The notes: generated by a model not told the origin, from the letters alone. 64,000 nt of DNA from Rhizobium sp. P38BS-XIX (GCF_012641435.1 NZ_JABAIJ010000014.1:62001-126000), one strand, 5' to 3'. Counted from the first letter of the stretch, positions 36,455 through 45,433 are shown. Translations and numbers: made by a program.

Positions 36455-37516
36455 TTAGAAGCTCCGCTCGAAGCGAAGAATACCAGACCACTGATCCTGA
36501 TTGATGGAGTCCCAGTTGGTGTAGGACACTTCCGGGCGAACGGTCAGGTTCTTAACCGGGTTCCAGGTGACGTTCGTCGTAGCGGCGAAGATCTTGGAGT
36601 CGGTGTAAGCGAGCTGCAGGTTCCACTTGACCTTTTCGCTGATCGGAACGTTCACGCCGCCCCAGACAGCCCAGTCACCCCAGCCGATACCAGATGCATC
36701 GCCAGCGCCGTTTGCGCCAGCGTACTTGTTGAGCTTGTCGCCGTCGGTGTTCCAGCCGCCCATCAAGAAGGCCGAGAATGCGCCGAAGTCGGCGTCTACG
36801 CGAGCCTTGATAGCGCCTTCTTCAACGATCGAGTCGTAACCACCAACGATCTTGAAGCCGAAGTTGCCGGCCTTGTAGCCAACACCTGCAACAACGTCAG
36901 GAGCGTAGTGATCGGAGCTGTCTTCGCCGTTCGAGCCGGTTGCGCCGACGCCGGAATTGGTGTCTTCGAGCGAGATAACAGCGGTGAAGCCGTTGCCTGC
37001 GTCGTAGTTGTAGGTGATCTGGTTCAGTTCGTACGGGCCGTCATAGACCACGTCGTCGTTGATAACGTCGCCGGCATAACCGGTGAAGACGTTGAACTCG
37101 GAATCTTCCTTACCGATGGTGAAGCCACCGAGGCTGATGCTGGCGTGCAGCAGGTTGGTCTTGGTGCTGTTGCCGTCGTTCCAGTCCCAACGAATTTCGG
37201 TGTTGGTCTTCAGCGGACCGTATTCGGTGTCGGTTGCTGTTGCCAGGCGGAGTTCAGCGCGGGTGTGCCAAAGCGTGCCCAGGCGGCTGTTCGGGTTGTA
37301 CGCGTCGTACCACTGACCTTCGGTACGAACCTTGCCGCCAATCTTGAGGCAGGTTTCCGTGCCGGGGATGAAGAAGTAGCCTGCACCGTATGCGTCGCAG
37401 ATGCGAACGTATTCCAACGGCTCCGGCTCAGCAGCGACGATAGCGTCAGCAGCGTGAGCACCGGAAACTGCTGCAAGCGCAGCAGCGGAGCCGAGAAGAA
37501 GGCTCTTGATATTCAT
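36455..37516 (-). CDS. RopA/Omp2b-type major outer-membrane porin
   Basis: 353-aa beta-barrel porin of the Rhizobiales porin family. The signal peptide MNIKSLLLGSAAALAAVSGA ends near AHA/AD. Next comes the family start AAEPEPLEYVRICDAYGAGY with a Cys pair (near residues 39 and 56). Many alternating Tyr/Trp/Gly strands follow, and the protein ends in Phe (LRFERSF), as outer-membrane barrels do. A GGAG precedes the ATG and a good terminator follows the stop. It is monocistronic. It is the kind of gene expressed at high level and is preceded by a long AT-rich leader. Confidence 0.88.
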   Translation of the reverse strand: MNIKSLLLGSAAALAAVSGAHAADAIVAAEPEPLEYVRICDAYGAGYFFIPGTETCLKIGGKVRTEGQWYDAYNPNSRLGTLWHTRAELRLATATDTEYGPLKTNTEIRWDWNDGNSTKTNLLHASISLGGFTIGKEDSEFNVFTGYAGDVINDDVVYDGPYELNQITYNYDAGNGFTAVISLEDTNSGVGATGSNGEDSSDHYAPDVVAGVGYKAGNFGFKIVGGYDSIVEEGAIKARVDADFGAFSAFLMGGWNTDGDKLNKYAGANGAGDASGIGWGDWAVWGGVNVPISEKVKWNLQLAYTDSKIFAATTNVTWNPVKNLTVRPEVSYTNWDSINQDQWSGILRFERSF

Positions 37517-38221
37517 TTTTTCTCCAATCGATTTACCGGATCGAAACGAGGCTGGTGACCACCCGCTGTATTCTCTGATCCGGGGTTCCCTCTTAACGAA
37601 AGCTCATCAGCTTCCACGGGCACGCTAGCGATACGAACGCAGCTTCGGAACATAATATTTTCGTGGAACTATGTATTTCCTGACACAAAATTGTCTTAGA
37701 TGCAAAAATACATCATTTAGATTGGATATCTTACGGTTTATTTCTTGAAATTTGCCAATTTATACTTTATAAACAGTCGAAACGTATGTATATATAGAAG
37801 TTAGCTGACTTATAATAAGTGTATATTATTAAATATACACCGAGATTTGGCGAATTTGTTTGCACGTTGCTCCCATCCCAATCCCCTACGCATGTGCATT
37901 TTCAAATTAAAAAACGTCTGATAACGGGTAGCAGGAGAGCTTGATATGAGCTGGTATACGGGAGCCCTGCGAGAGCCTCGGTGTCCGTCTATGGAAGCTT
38001 CTCTGTCGCGCGTACGGCAGAAGAATTGGCTATGCCGAAGGCGCGATCGATTATTAGGGCATGAGTGGCCTATCACCAGGCGATTTGCCGATGCAGAATC
38101 AACTCTTTTCTAATATCGGAAAAATTCCGATGGAGCCGCCCCTTATCCGGTCAGTATGGATTCATCAAACGGGGCGCCAAAGTTGTCTGCAGTCTATCCC
38201 ACCTAGCAGCCTCTCAGACGA
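37517..38221. promoter_or_regulatory. Long AT-rich region upstream of porin
   Basis: About 700 bases with no convincing gene. Bases from about 37640 to 37930 are much more AT-rich than the rest of the window, with runs such as ttataataagtgtatattatt. This is upstream of the porin start, so it probably holds the porin promoter, an upstream activating AT tract or nucleoid-protein sites. The 88-aa frame at 37810-38076 has no recognisable features. Confidence 0.4.
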
Positions 38222-39016
38222 TCAGGTCGTCTCTCCCATGCTGATCGACGCCTTGAACGCTGCTTCCAACCCATTGCGCACGGCCGCATCAAAGCCGCTG
38301 GCGCGCATCTCCTCGATTGCTGCCGCGGTCGTGCCACGATAGTCGAGAAAGGTTCTGACGATGTCGGCGGGACATTCGGGGCGCTGTTCGAGAAGGCGCC
38401 CGGTGCCTGTGAGTGTCGCCACCACCCCGCGGCGGGCGACGGTCTCGGCAATCCCGTGCTCTATCGCGTGGTTCATCATCGCGGAAGCCAGCAGGGCCGG
38501 AAACGCCGGCCCCGAGCCAGTCAACCCGGTGAGATAATCGATATCTCGTTCGCTTGCGACCTCGTCCTGTTCGCCGCAGGCGTCGAAGATTGCGCGGGTA
38601 ACTGCGCGATCCTCTTCCGTGGCGCCGCCGGACGCGATCCAGGGTGTGTAGGATCGGGAGACTTCAGCGGCGGCGTTCGGTAGTGTTCGAACCACGCGGT
38701 CGGTGTTGTGACGTACGCAGAGGTCGGTGAGGCGTATGCCAGCCATGACCGACAGGACCAGCTTTCCATTTGCATCGAGCGACAGGGATGGCCAATCCTG
38801 AGGCCGAACGGAGACAATAATGATGTCGGATCGATCGGCGAGTTCCTGATTGTCCTCGGTCCAGAAACTGTCGCCGAACTGTTCGATCCGGCTTCGGCGA
38901 TAGGAGAGTGTCAGATTGGCTGGTTCGACAACGCCGGCATTGAGGATCGAACCGGCGATCGCACGACCGAGCCAGCCGGCTCCGCCGACAATGCCAATGG
39001 TGAGGGGAACGCTCAT
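38222..39016 (-). CDS. Pyrroline-5-carboxylate reductase-like protein (ProC family)
   Basis: 264 aa from ATG 39016 (MSVPLTIGIVGGAGWLGRAI); longer frame rejected because it overlaps the regulator gene. The Rossmann motif GIVGGAGWLG and the ProC hallmark TGLTGSGPAFPAL are present. Real ProC reduces pyrroline-5-carboxylate to proline; as this is a second-type copy beside an StcD-like demethylase, it may instead work on a cyclic imine or methylated proline. It is downstream of and co-oriented with the TetR gene (13-base gap). Confidence 0.78.
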   Translation of the reverse strand: MSVPLTIGIVGGAGWLGRAIAGSILNAGVVEPANLTLSYRRSRIEQFGDSFWTEDNQELADRSDIIIVSVRPQDWPSLSLDANGKLVLSVMAGIRLTDLCVRHNTDRVVRTLPNAAAEVSRSYTPWIASGGATEEDRAVTRAIFDACGEQDEVASERDIDYLTGLTGSGPAFPALLASAMMNHAIEHGIAETVARRGVVATLTGTGRLLEQRPECPADIVRTFLDYRGTTAAAIEEMRASGFDAAVRNGLEAAFKASISMGETT

Positions 39017-39029
39017 GGCCTGCCTTTCA

Positions 39030-39659
39030 CTAGCCGGGCTTGTATCCATGTCTCGCGCAAAAGCGATCGAACTCGCGTGGCTGCGGAGCCTGGCCCGTAT
39101 AGATGGCGATATATTCCGGGATGCGCTGCATGCGGAGCGCCATGCTTTCCTTCGACTGCATCGTGATGTAGCCGATCTGAACCAGATAGGTCGTCCGAGC
39201 CCGGACATCGGCGGCATCTTCGGAGTAACCGAAACGAACGAACATGCGCGCGAGCGCTTCGATGCGCATGCGGTCGGCATCCCGAATTTCTGTCAGCACC
39301 TCATTTGATTGCAATGCCCAGCTGCGAACCGCGAACTCGAACTTGCTGTCGAACAGCTTGTCGTCGAGCCAGCAATCGAAGACGTTGAACATCGCCTCGG
39401 CGAGGGTTTCCGCGTAGGCCTCCGATTGCTTGACGATGCCGCCGGTATTCTTGTCGCGCCAACGCGCGACGAGCGCGGCCAGAAGCTCCTCACGATCCCT
39501 AAAGAACCAGTAGAAGCTGGTGCGGGATAGATTGAGCCTCTTTGCGAGCGGCAGAATTTTGACGGAATCGACGCCGGATTCCAGCAAGGATTCGTAGGCA
39601 GCCTCCAGCCATCCCTCCTGCGATCCACGCCAGCCGCTGTCATTCGATATCTGATCCAT
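39030..39659 (-). CDS. TetR-family transcriptional regulator
   Basis: 209 aa from ATG 39659 (AGGAAG 7 bases upstream). The TetR helix-turn-helix lies near residues 12-55 (GWLEAAYESLLESGVDSVKI, then LSRTSFYWFFRDREELLAAL), followed by an alpha-helical ligand domain. It is divergent from an StcD-like oxidoreductase, with two related palindromic sites in the gap. It probably represses both divergent units and releases them when the substrate is present. Confidence 0.82.
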   Translation of the reverse strand: MDQISNDSGWRGSQEGWLEAAYESLLESGVDSVKILPLAKRLNLSRTSFYWFFRDREELLAALVARWRDKNTGGIVKQSEAYAETLAEAMFNVFDCWLDDKLFDSKFEFAVRSWALQSNEVLTEIRDADRMRIEALARMFVRFGYSEDAADVRARTTYLVQIGYITMQSKESMALRMQRIPEYIAIYTGQAPQPREFDRFCARHGYKPG

Positions 39660-39697
39660 GCTGCTTCCTAGCAAATAGGCGTTACCGGCACAATAGA

Positions 39698-39759
39698 AAT
39701 GTACATATATGTCAAGCTGAGGGACGGTAGTGTTTTGCAGATTGACACATATGTACATT
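39698..39759. promoter_or_regulatory. Paired TetR-type operators in divergent promoter
   Basis: AATGTACATATATGTCAA (39698-39715) and TTGACACATATGTACATT (39742-39759) are inverted copies of each other with few mismatches. The first copy is itself nearly palindromic around TATA (ACATATATGT); the second less so. They sit in the 142-base gap between the TetR gene and the flavoenzyme gene, so they are good candidates for its binding sites. Confidence 0.6.
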
Positions 39760-39801
39760 ATGCATAGCGTTTGGCTGCCCACCTAATCCGGAGCTCGGCA
39801 C

Positions 39802-41838
39802 ATGTCCAACGATCCCCTCCTTCAGCCCTTTCAATTGAAGCACCTGACGCTCAGAAACCGCATCATCGTCACCTCTCACGAGCCGGCTTATCCGGATGAT
39901 GGGATGCCGAAGGAACGGTATCGTGCCTATACGGTGGAGAGGGCGAGAGGCGGGGTGGCACTGACGATGACGGCGGGGTCTGCCGCGGTTTCGCGTGACA
40001 GTCCGCCCGTCTTCAACAATCTGCTTGCCTATAAGGACGAGATCGTTCCGTGGATCCGCGAAATGACGGATGCCGTTCATGAAGAGGGGGCTGCGATCAT
40101 GATCCAGCTGACCCATCTTGGCCGGCGCACACGCTGGGACAAGGGGGACTGGCTTCCGGTCGTTGCGCCCTCGCATCATCGCGAAGCCGCCCACCGCGCC
40201 TTCCCAAAGAAACTCGAGGACTGGGATATCGAGCGCATCGTCAAGGATTTCGCCGATGCTGCCGAGCGCATGAAAGCCGGGGGCATGGATGGTGTGGAGC
40301 TGGAAGCCTATGGCCATCTGATCGATCAGTTCGCCTCGCCGCTGACCAATGAGCTCGACGGCCCCTATGGTGGCCCGCTCGAGAACCGCATGCGCTTCTG
40401 TCTTGACGTGTTCAGGGCGATGCGAAAACGGGTGGGCGACGATTTCATTCTCGGTGTTCGCTACACCGCCGACGAGCGTCTGCCCGGCGGAACCGACAAG
40501 GCCGACGGTCTCGCGATTTCAAGAATGCTGAAGGAAAGCGGCCTCATCGACTATCTGAACGTCATCCGTGGCCACATCGATACCGATCCCGGCCTCACCG
40601 ATGTCATTCCCATCCAGGGCATGGCCAGTGCTCCCCATCTGGATTTTGCAGGCGAAGTGCGCGCGGCGACCAATTTTCCGACTTTCCATGCCGCCAAGAT
40701 TCAGGATGTCGCCACCGCACGCCACGCCATCGCGGCCGGCAAGGTCGATATGGTCGGGATGACGCGCGCGCACATGACGGATCCGCACATCGTGCGGAAG
40801 ATCATGGAGAAGCGCGAGGACGACATCCGGCCCTGCGTCGGCGCGAATTACTGTCTTGACCGCATCTACCAGGGCGGACTGGCGTTCTGCATCCACAATC
40901 CTGCGACCGGTCGCGAGCAGACCATGCCGCATGTGGTCGAGAAGACCGATATGCGCCGAAAGATCGTCATTGTCGGCGCCGGCCCGGCCGGACTTGAAGC
41001 GGCCCGCGTCGCCGCCGAGCGCGGTCACGAGGTCGTCGTCTTCGAGGCTGCCAACAATCCGGGTGGCCAGATCCGCCTGACGGCGCAGAGCGAGCGTCGG
41101 CGCGAGATGATCAGCATTATCGACTGGCGCATGCGCCAGTGCGAAAAACATGGCGTGACGTTCCATTTCAACAGCTGGGCGGACGCCGACACTGTTCTTG
41201 CCGAGCAACCGGATGTGGTCGTCATTGCGACCGGCGGTTTGCCGCACACCGATGTGTTGACGAAGGGCAACGAGCTGGTCGTTTCTTCATGGGACATCAT
41301 TTCCGGAGATGTGAAGCCCGGGACGAACGTTCTGATCTTCGATGATGCGGGCGACAATGCCGGGTTGCAGGCCGCCGAACTCATCGCCAAGTCCGGCGCA
41401 AAGGTCGAGATCATGACGCCGGACCGGTCGTTCGCGCCGGAAGTCATGGCGATGAACCTCGTTCCCTACATGCGCTCGCTGCAAAAGCTCGACGCGACCT
41501 TCACCGTGACGTTCCGGCTGGAATCGGCGGAAAAGCAAGGCAATCAGATCATTGCCAATGTCGGCAGTGACTATGGCGGCGTCTCCAAGCAACGTGTTGT
41601 GGACCAGATCGTCATCAATCACGGCACCATTCCGCTCGACGAACTCTATTTCGAGCTGAAACCTCATTCGAAAAATCTCGGCGAGACCTCTTACGATCAG
41701 CTTCTGGCGGGCGAGCCTCAGTCGGTCACGCGCAACGCAGAGGGCAAATACCAGCTATTCCGGATCGGCGACGCGGTCGCCGCCCGCAATACGCATGCCG
41801 CGATCTATGATGGTCTGCGGATCGCCAAGGATCTGTGA
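39802..41838 (+). CDS. NADH:flavin oxidoreductase / StcD-like N-methylproline demethylase
   Basis: 678-aa multidomain enzyme: an Old Yellow Enzyme-type FMN barrel (about 1-370), then a FAD/NAD(P) module beginning KIVIVGAGPAGLEAARVAAE. The overall plan is that of trimethylamine dehydrogenase, 2,4-dienoyl-CoA reductase and StcD, the stachydrine-pathway N-methylproline demethylase of Sinorhizobium; length and segments such as CVGANYCLDRIYQGG fit the last best from memory. The Fe-S site has Cys345, Cys351 and Cys363, but the second classical Cys is Ala348. Divergent TetR gene; followed by a DMSP-lyase-like cupin. Substrate unproven. Confidence 0.78.
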   Translation: MSNDPLLQPFQLKHLTLRNRIIVTSHEPAYPDDGMPKERYRAYTVERARGGVALTMTAGSAAVSRDSPPVFNNLLAYKDEIVPWIREMTDAVHEEGAAIMIQLTHLGRRTRWDKGDWLPVVAPSHHREAAHRAFPKKLEDWDIERIVKDFADAAERMKAGGMDGVELEAYGHLIDQFASPLTNELDGPYGGPLENRMRFCLDVFRAMRKRVGDDFILGVRYTADERLPGGTDKADGLAISRMLKESGLIDYLNVIRGHIDTDPGLTDVIPIQGMASAPHLDFAGEVRAATNFPTFHAAKIQDVATARHAIAAGKVDMVGMTRAHMTDPHIVRKIMEKREDDIRPCVGANYCLDRIYQGGLAFCIHNPATGREQTMPHVVEKTDMRRKIVIVGAGPAGLEAARVAAERGHEVVVFEAANNPGGQIRLTAQSERRREMISIIDWRMRQCEKHGVTFHFNSWADADTVLAEQPDVVVIATGGLPHTDVLTKGNELVVSSWDIISGDVKPGTNVLIFDDAGDNAGLQAAELIAKSGAKVEIMTPDRSFAPEVMAMNLVPYMRSLQKLDATFTVTFRLESAEKQGNQIIANVGSDYGGVSKQRVVDQIVINHGTIPLDELYFELKPHSKNLGETSYDQLLAGEPQSVTRNAEGKYQLFRIGDAVAARNTHAAIYDGLRIAKDL

Positions 41839-41883
41839 AGCTCGAAAATCCTGTGTTCATAAGCGCAAAGGCGGGGAATAGAG

Positions 41884-42486
41884 ATGGCAGAACGCAGCGA
41901 CCAGCTACAGCTATTCATCGCGGCGGCATCCGCTGCGTTCGAGCATCATGCGGTCGATACGCAAGCGCGCCGATCGCTATCGGAGATATTTTCAAGGTTG
42001 GAGGAGCCGGGAGAACAGCGGCTCGGCCAGGGAAGCCGGCTTCCCGCCTGCGTGCACCTTGAAACGGCTCTTGCGATGGCGGCCTTCTCCGATCCGTTGA
42101 AAGCGATGAGGGCACGGTTTCAGGCGATCGAACCTCTGTTGATCTGGCGTCGGCGTCAGGATGCATCGGGGACCGCGAGCGAAAATTTCGCCGAGGGGCA
42201 TGCCAATGCGATGATCGTCGGGCCTGGCGGCCTGGAGGAGCGCAGCGACGTCTGGATCGGGGTTTCCCTTATGGCACCGCATGTTCGCTATCCCGATCAC
42301 GATCATGCACCGGAGGAAGTCTATCTGGTACTGTCGCAAGGCGAGTTCCAGCATGGAACATCGGAGTGGTTCCGCCCCGGTATTGGCGGATCTTTCTATA
42401 ATCCGCCCGGTATCAGGCATACCATGCGGTCGGCGGACACGCCGCTTTTTGCGTTCTGGGCGCTTTTGTCGGATCGAAAGTCGTAG
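41884..42486 (+). CDS. DMSP-lyase-like cupin (DddQ/DLL family)
   Basis: 200 aa. The C-terminal cupin carries metal-ligand residues H141, E145, Y147 and H179 and the base-type Tyr136 (RYPDHDHAPEEVYLVLSQ, then PPGIRH). Offsets between them match those I recall for DddQ (Y120, H125, E129, Y131, H163) exactly, a constant shift of 16. DddQ cleaves dimethylsulfoniopropionate into dimethyl sulfide and acrylate. Many relatives have other, unknown substrates, so activity is not assured. It starts 45 bases after the StcD-like gene and probably shares its message, suggesting a related betaine-like substrate. Confidence 0.78.
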   Translation: MAERSDQLQLFIAAASAAFEHHAVDTQARRSLSEIFSRLEEPGEQRLGQGSRLPACVHLETALAMAAFSDPLKAMRARFQAIEPLLIWRRRQDASGTASENFAEGHANAMIVGPGGLEERSDVWIGVSLMAPHVRYPDHDHAPEEVYLVLSQGEFQHGTSEWFRPGIGGSFYNPPGIRHTMRSADTPLFAFWALLSDRKS

Positions 42487-42623
42487 GGCTGCGGATATCC
42501 AATGGCAATTTATTGGTGATGCCAGCGACGGATCGGCCTGTCGTCGTCGTTCAAGAAGAACGTCGGTCTCGATGAAGGCCGACGGCTTGAACATGAATGG
42601 CCTTCAGGTAAAAGGATATGCCA

Positions 42624-42995
42624 ATGACCAGCAAGTTTCTATGCGCGACGGCTGCCGCTCTGTTGTCTCTATGCTCGACGACGGTGGTTTTCGCACAAAC
42701 GACGACTCCTGCGACAACGGCCGCTCCGGCACCCGTTACCACGCCGTCAACCTCGACATCGGCCACGGCCATGCCATCGAAGGATGAGATCAAGACGGCG
42801 CGGCAGGCCTGCCGGCAGGATGCTGTCGGGCAGGGACTGAAGGGCCAGGCTCGGAAGGATTCGGTCAAGAGCTGCCTGCAGCAGAAGTATCCAATTCTCG
42901 CGAAACGCAAGACCTGCCATGACGAAGGCACGACCAAGGGTCTGGAAAAGAAGGCGCTGCGGGACTTTGTCAAGCAATGCGTCGCGGCCGGCTAA
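42624..42995 (+). CDS. PsiF-repeat-containing exported protein
   Basis: 123 aa. A signal peptide (TSKFLCATAAALLSLCS, then VVFAQ) is followed by a Thr/Pro/Ser-rich linker and two PsiF-like repeats, ARQACRQDAVGQGLKGQARK and RKTCHDEGTTKGLEKKALRD, each ending in a second Cys. ATG 42624 is spaced best from AGGA; ATG 42618 is an alternative. PsiF of E. coli is phosphate-starvation-inducible but of unknown function. Single-gene unit followed by a hairpin. Confidence 0.78.
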   Translation: MTSKFLCATAAALLSLCSTTVVFAQTTTPATTAAPAPVTTPSTSTSATAMPSKDEIKTARQACRQDAVGQGLKGQARKDSVKSCLQQKYPILAKRKTCHDEGTTKGLEKKALRDFVKQCVAAG

Positions 42996-43043
42996 CTGCC
43001 GTAACGACCGGTTTTAGCGAGTTATCGCCAATCAGTAGAGCCC

Positions 43044-43069
43044 AGCTCGCCCGAAATTCCGGGCGAGCT
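43044..43069 (+). terminator. Hairpin after PsiF-like gene
   Basis: AGCTCGCCCG (43044-43053) and CGGGCGAGCT (43060-43069) form a perfect 10-bp stem with a 6-nt loop, 48 bases after the stop. No T-run follows, so it could be a Rho-independent-like or protective hairpin. Confidence 0.6.
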
Positions 43070-43146
43070 AAACAGCAGACGGATCTTTTTCAGAACGGCA
43101 AACGTCCCTATCTCCTTTGACAAGGCAATCCATTACAGGGCGTGAC

Positions 43147-44055
43147 GTGCTGTTTCATCCAGATCGACTTTCTTTCGGTATCGTGTTGCCGGCGCAGGAA
43201 AGAACGCGTGCAGACGTGCAGTTCGATACGCAGCTGAGCGTCGCCAGAGATGCGGACGATTTGGGTCTGCAGGCGCTCTGGGTCAGGGATGTTCCTCTCA
43301 ACAGCGATGCTTATCCCGATCCGATAGGGCATGCCGATCCCTGGGTTTTCCTCGGAGCATTGGCCGCAAGCACATCCCGGATCGCCTTGGCGACGGGCGC
43401 AATCGTGCTTCCGCTGAGGCATCCGCTTCATATCGCCAAGGCTGCGCTATCCATGGCAGCCCTGTCAAAAGGCCGCTTTATGCTGGGCCTTGGTTCCGGC
43501 GACCGGCCAACGGAGTATGAAGTGTTCGGAAGAGACATCGAAAATCGGAAATCCATCTTCCAAGCGGGATGGGACCGAATTGCCGCCGCGATCGGATCGG
43601 AACAACAGGTCACTGGCGAGGACGGCCGCGTACGGAAGGAGTTCACGATAACACCGCATCAGGCGCAGGCCGGAATCCCGATGGTTGCCGTCGGATCGTC
43701 ATCGCAATCGCTTGAGTGGATCGCGCGCCATGCCTCCGCCTGGATGACCTATTATCGCCCCCTCGCTGTGCAGAAGGACCGGCTTGGCCTCTGGCAGAAC
43801 GCCCAGGCCAAGGTCACCACGGAGTTTCGCGGCTTCGGACAATCCATGGTCCTGGAGTTGATCGAAAAGCCGGACGCTCCCTATGAAGAGGTGAACCTTG
43901 GCGGCAAGACCGGCAGGCGAGGGCTGATCGATGCCCTGTCGGCCATGCGCGAAGCGGGCATCCATCATGTGGCCTTCAACCTTACATCCAAAAGCAGACC
44001 GGCGCGGGAGGTCATGGAAGAGATCAGCCGGGACGTCATGCCGGCGCTCATTTAA
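43147..44055 (+). CDS. Luciferase-like monooxygenase (LLM class)
   Basis: 302 aa from a GTG at 43147 with AGGG six bases upstream; the TTG at 43117 has a worse site. TIM-barrel bacterial-luciferase fold: FGIVLPAQE, then ADDLGLQALWVRD, LATGAIVLPLRHPLHIAKAA and FMLGLGSGDRPTEYEVFGRD. These are flavin (FMNH2 or F420) dependent oxidoreductases. The substrate cannot be read; relatives act on alkanesulfonates, nitriloacetate or amino-sulfur compounds. It lies alone between a hairpin and the CNNM gene. Confidence 0.82.
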   Translation: MLFHPDRLSFGIVLPAQERTRADVQFDTQLSVARDADDLGLQALWVRDVPLNSDAYPDPIGHADPWVFLGALAASTSRIALATGAIVLPLRHPLHIAKAALSMAALSKGRFMLGLGSGDRPTEYEVFGRDIENRKSIFQAGWDRIAAAIGSEQQVTGEDGRVRKEFTITPHQAQAGIPMVAVGSSSQSLEWIARHASAWMTYYRPLAVQKDRLGLWQNAQAKVTTEFRGFGQSMVLELIEKPDAPYEEVNLGGKTGRRGLIDALSAMREAGIHHVAFNLTSKSRPAREVMEEISRDVMPALI

Positions 44056-44140
44056 AAACAAGCGGTAAATCGCCGCCGGTGAAACTGGTTTTTGTGGTTC
44101 CTGCAACCTATCTTTGCGGTGAACACAAAAAGGGCCAGCT

Positions 44141-45433
44141 TTGCTTCTCGAAATCTCCATCGTTATCGTCCTCACCATTCTCAATGGCGTGCTTGCCATG
44201 TCGGAACTGGCGATCGTCTCCTCGCGACCCGCCCGTTTGAAAGTTCTCGCCGATCAGGGAAGCAGGGGTGCTGCCATGGTGATCCGGCTTTCGGAAGAAC
44301 CCGGCCGGTTTCTCTCCACGGTTCAGATCGGCATTACGCTTGTCGGTGTTCTCTCAGGTGCATTTTCGGGTGCTACGCTTGGTGCGAGATTGTCGGGCTG
44401 GCTCGCCACGCAAGGCCTCTCGACTGCCGCGGCCGATGCGCTCGGCGTCGGCTCCGTCGTTGTCGCCATTACCTATCTCTCCCTGATCATCGGAGAGCTG
44501 GTGCCAAAGCAGATCGCGCTTCGTGCCCCTGAGACTGTTGCGAGCAAGGTTGCTCCGTCGATGATCTTTCTGTCGCGTGCCGCGGCGCCATTGGTCTGGC
44601 TCCTGGATTTTTCGGGCCGATTGGTGCTGCGGGCGCTCGGTCAATCCGGTAAGGCGAGCGATGGCGTCAGCGATGAGGAAATCAGGACAGTTCTCGCCGA
44701 AGCTCATAGTGCAGGCGTGATCGCGACGGAGGAATCCGCGATGATTTCAGGCGTCATGCGGCTGGCGGATCGTAATGCGAGAGCCCTGATGACGCCGCGC
44801 CGCGATGTCGAAGTCATTGATATCGAAGACAGCTTCGAAGAGGTCCGCGACCAGTTGCGCCGGACGGAGAAAGCACGGTTGCCGCTGCGCAAGAACAGCT
44901 CCGACGAGATTGTCGGCGTACTGGTGACGCGAGATTTCTTCGACGCCGTGGCATCGGGCCGACAGGTCGATATCCTGGCCATGGCGAAACAGGTGCCGAT
45001 CGTTTCGGATCTTTCAGGCGCACTTGATATCGTCAAGGCGCTGCGCCGCTCTTCATCGCACATGGTGCTCGTCTACGACGAATACGGCCATTTCGAAGGA
45101 GTCATCACGTCGGGCGATATCCTGGAGGCGATCATCGGGGCGGTTCAGGAGGAAGCCGATGTCGGCGGCGAGCAGGCAATCGTCCGCCGCCAGGATGGCA
45201 GCTATCTCGTCTCCGGCTGGATGCCGATCGACGAATTCTCCGACTTCATGGGATTTCAGGTCGAAGACGACCGCGACTATCAAACCGTCGCGGGCTTCGT
45301 GCTCCAGGAATTGCGCCATCTTCCCGATGTCGGTGAGAGTTTTTCGAAAAACGGCTGGCGGTTCGAGGTGGTCGATCTCGATGGCAGGCGGATCGACAAG
45401 TTGCTGGTCGCTGCGGATACCGAAACCGCTTAA
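44141..45433 (+). CDS. CNNM/CorC-type hemolysin-family transporter (DUF21-CBS)
   Basis: 430 aa from a TTG at 44141 (AGGG upstream). Three or four N-terminal membrane helices make the DUF21 domain (VLAMSELAIVSSRPARLKVL, then RFLSTVQIGITLVGVLSGAF), two CBS domains follow (MTPRRDVEVIDI to VTSGDILEA) and a CorC_HlyC domain ends the chain (VSGWMPIDEFSDFMG). Homologues are linked to Mg2+/Na+ or cobalt transport and ion resistance; the older hemolysin name is not evidence of toxicity. Monocistronic. Confidence 0.85.
   Translation: MLLEISIVIVLTILNGVLAMSELAIVSSRPARLKVLADQGSRGAAMVIRLSEEPGRFLSTVQIGITLVGVLSGAFSGATLGARLSGWLATQGLSTAAADALGVGSVVVAITYLSLIIGELVPKQIALRAPETVASKVAPSMIFLSRAAAPLVWLLDFSGRLVLRALGQSGKASDGVSDEEIRTVLAEAHSAGVIATEESAMISGVMRLADRNARALMTPRRDVEVIDIEDSFEEVRDQLRRTEKARLPLRKNSSDEIVGVLVTRDFFDAVASGRQVDILAMAKQVPIVSDLSGALDIVKALRRSSSHMVLVYDEYGHFEGVITSGDILEAIIGAVQEEADVGGEQAIVRRQDGSYLVSGWMPIDEFSDFMGFQVEDDRDYQTVAGFVLQELRHLPDVGESFSKNGWRFEVVDLDGRRIDKLLVAADTETA

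Noticed and set aside
36206..37558. 450-aa plus-strand frame over the porin gene
   Set aside because: Antisense shadow of the porin, which has signal peptide, barrel ending and terminator.
37810..38076. 88-aa frame in AT-rich region
   Set aside because: No ribosome binding site or recognisable features; lies in a likely promoter region.
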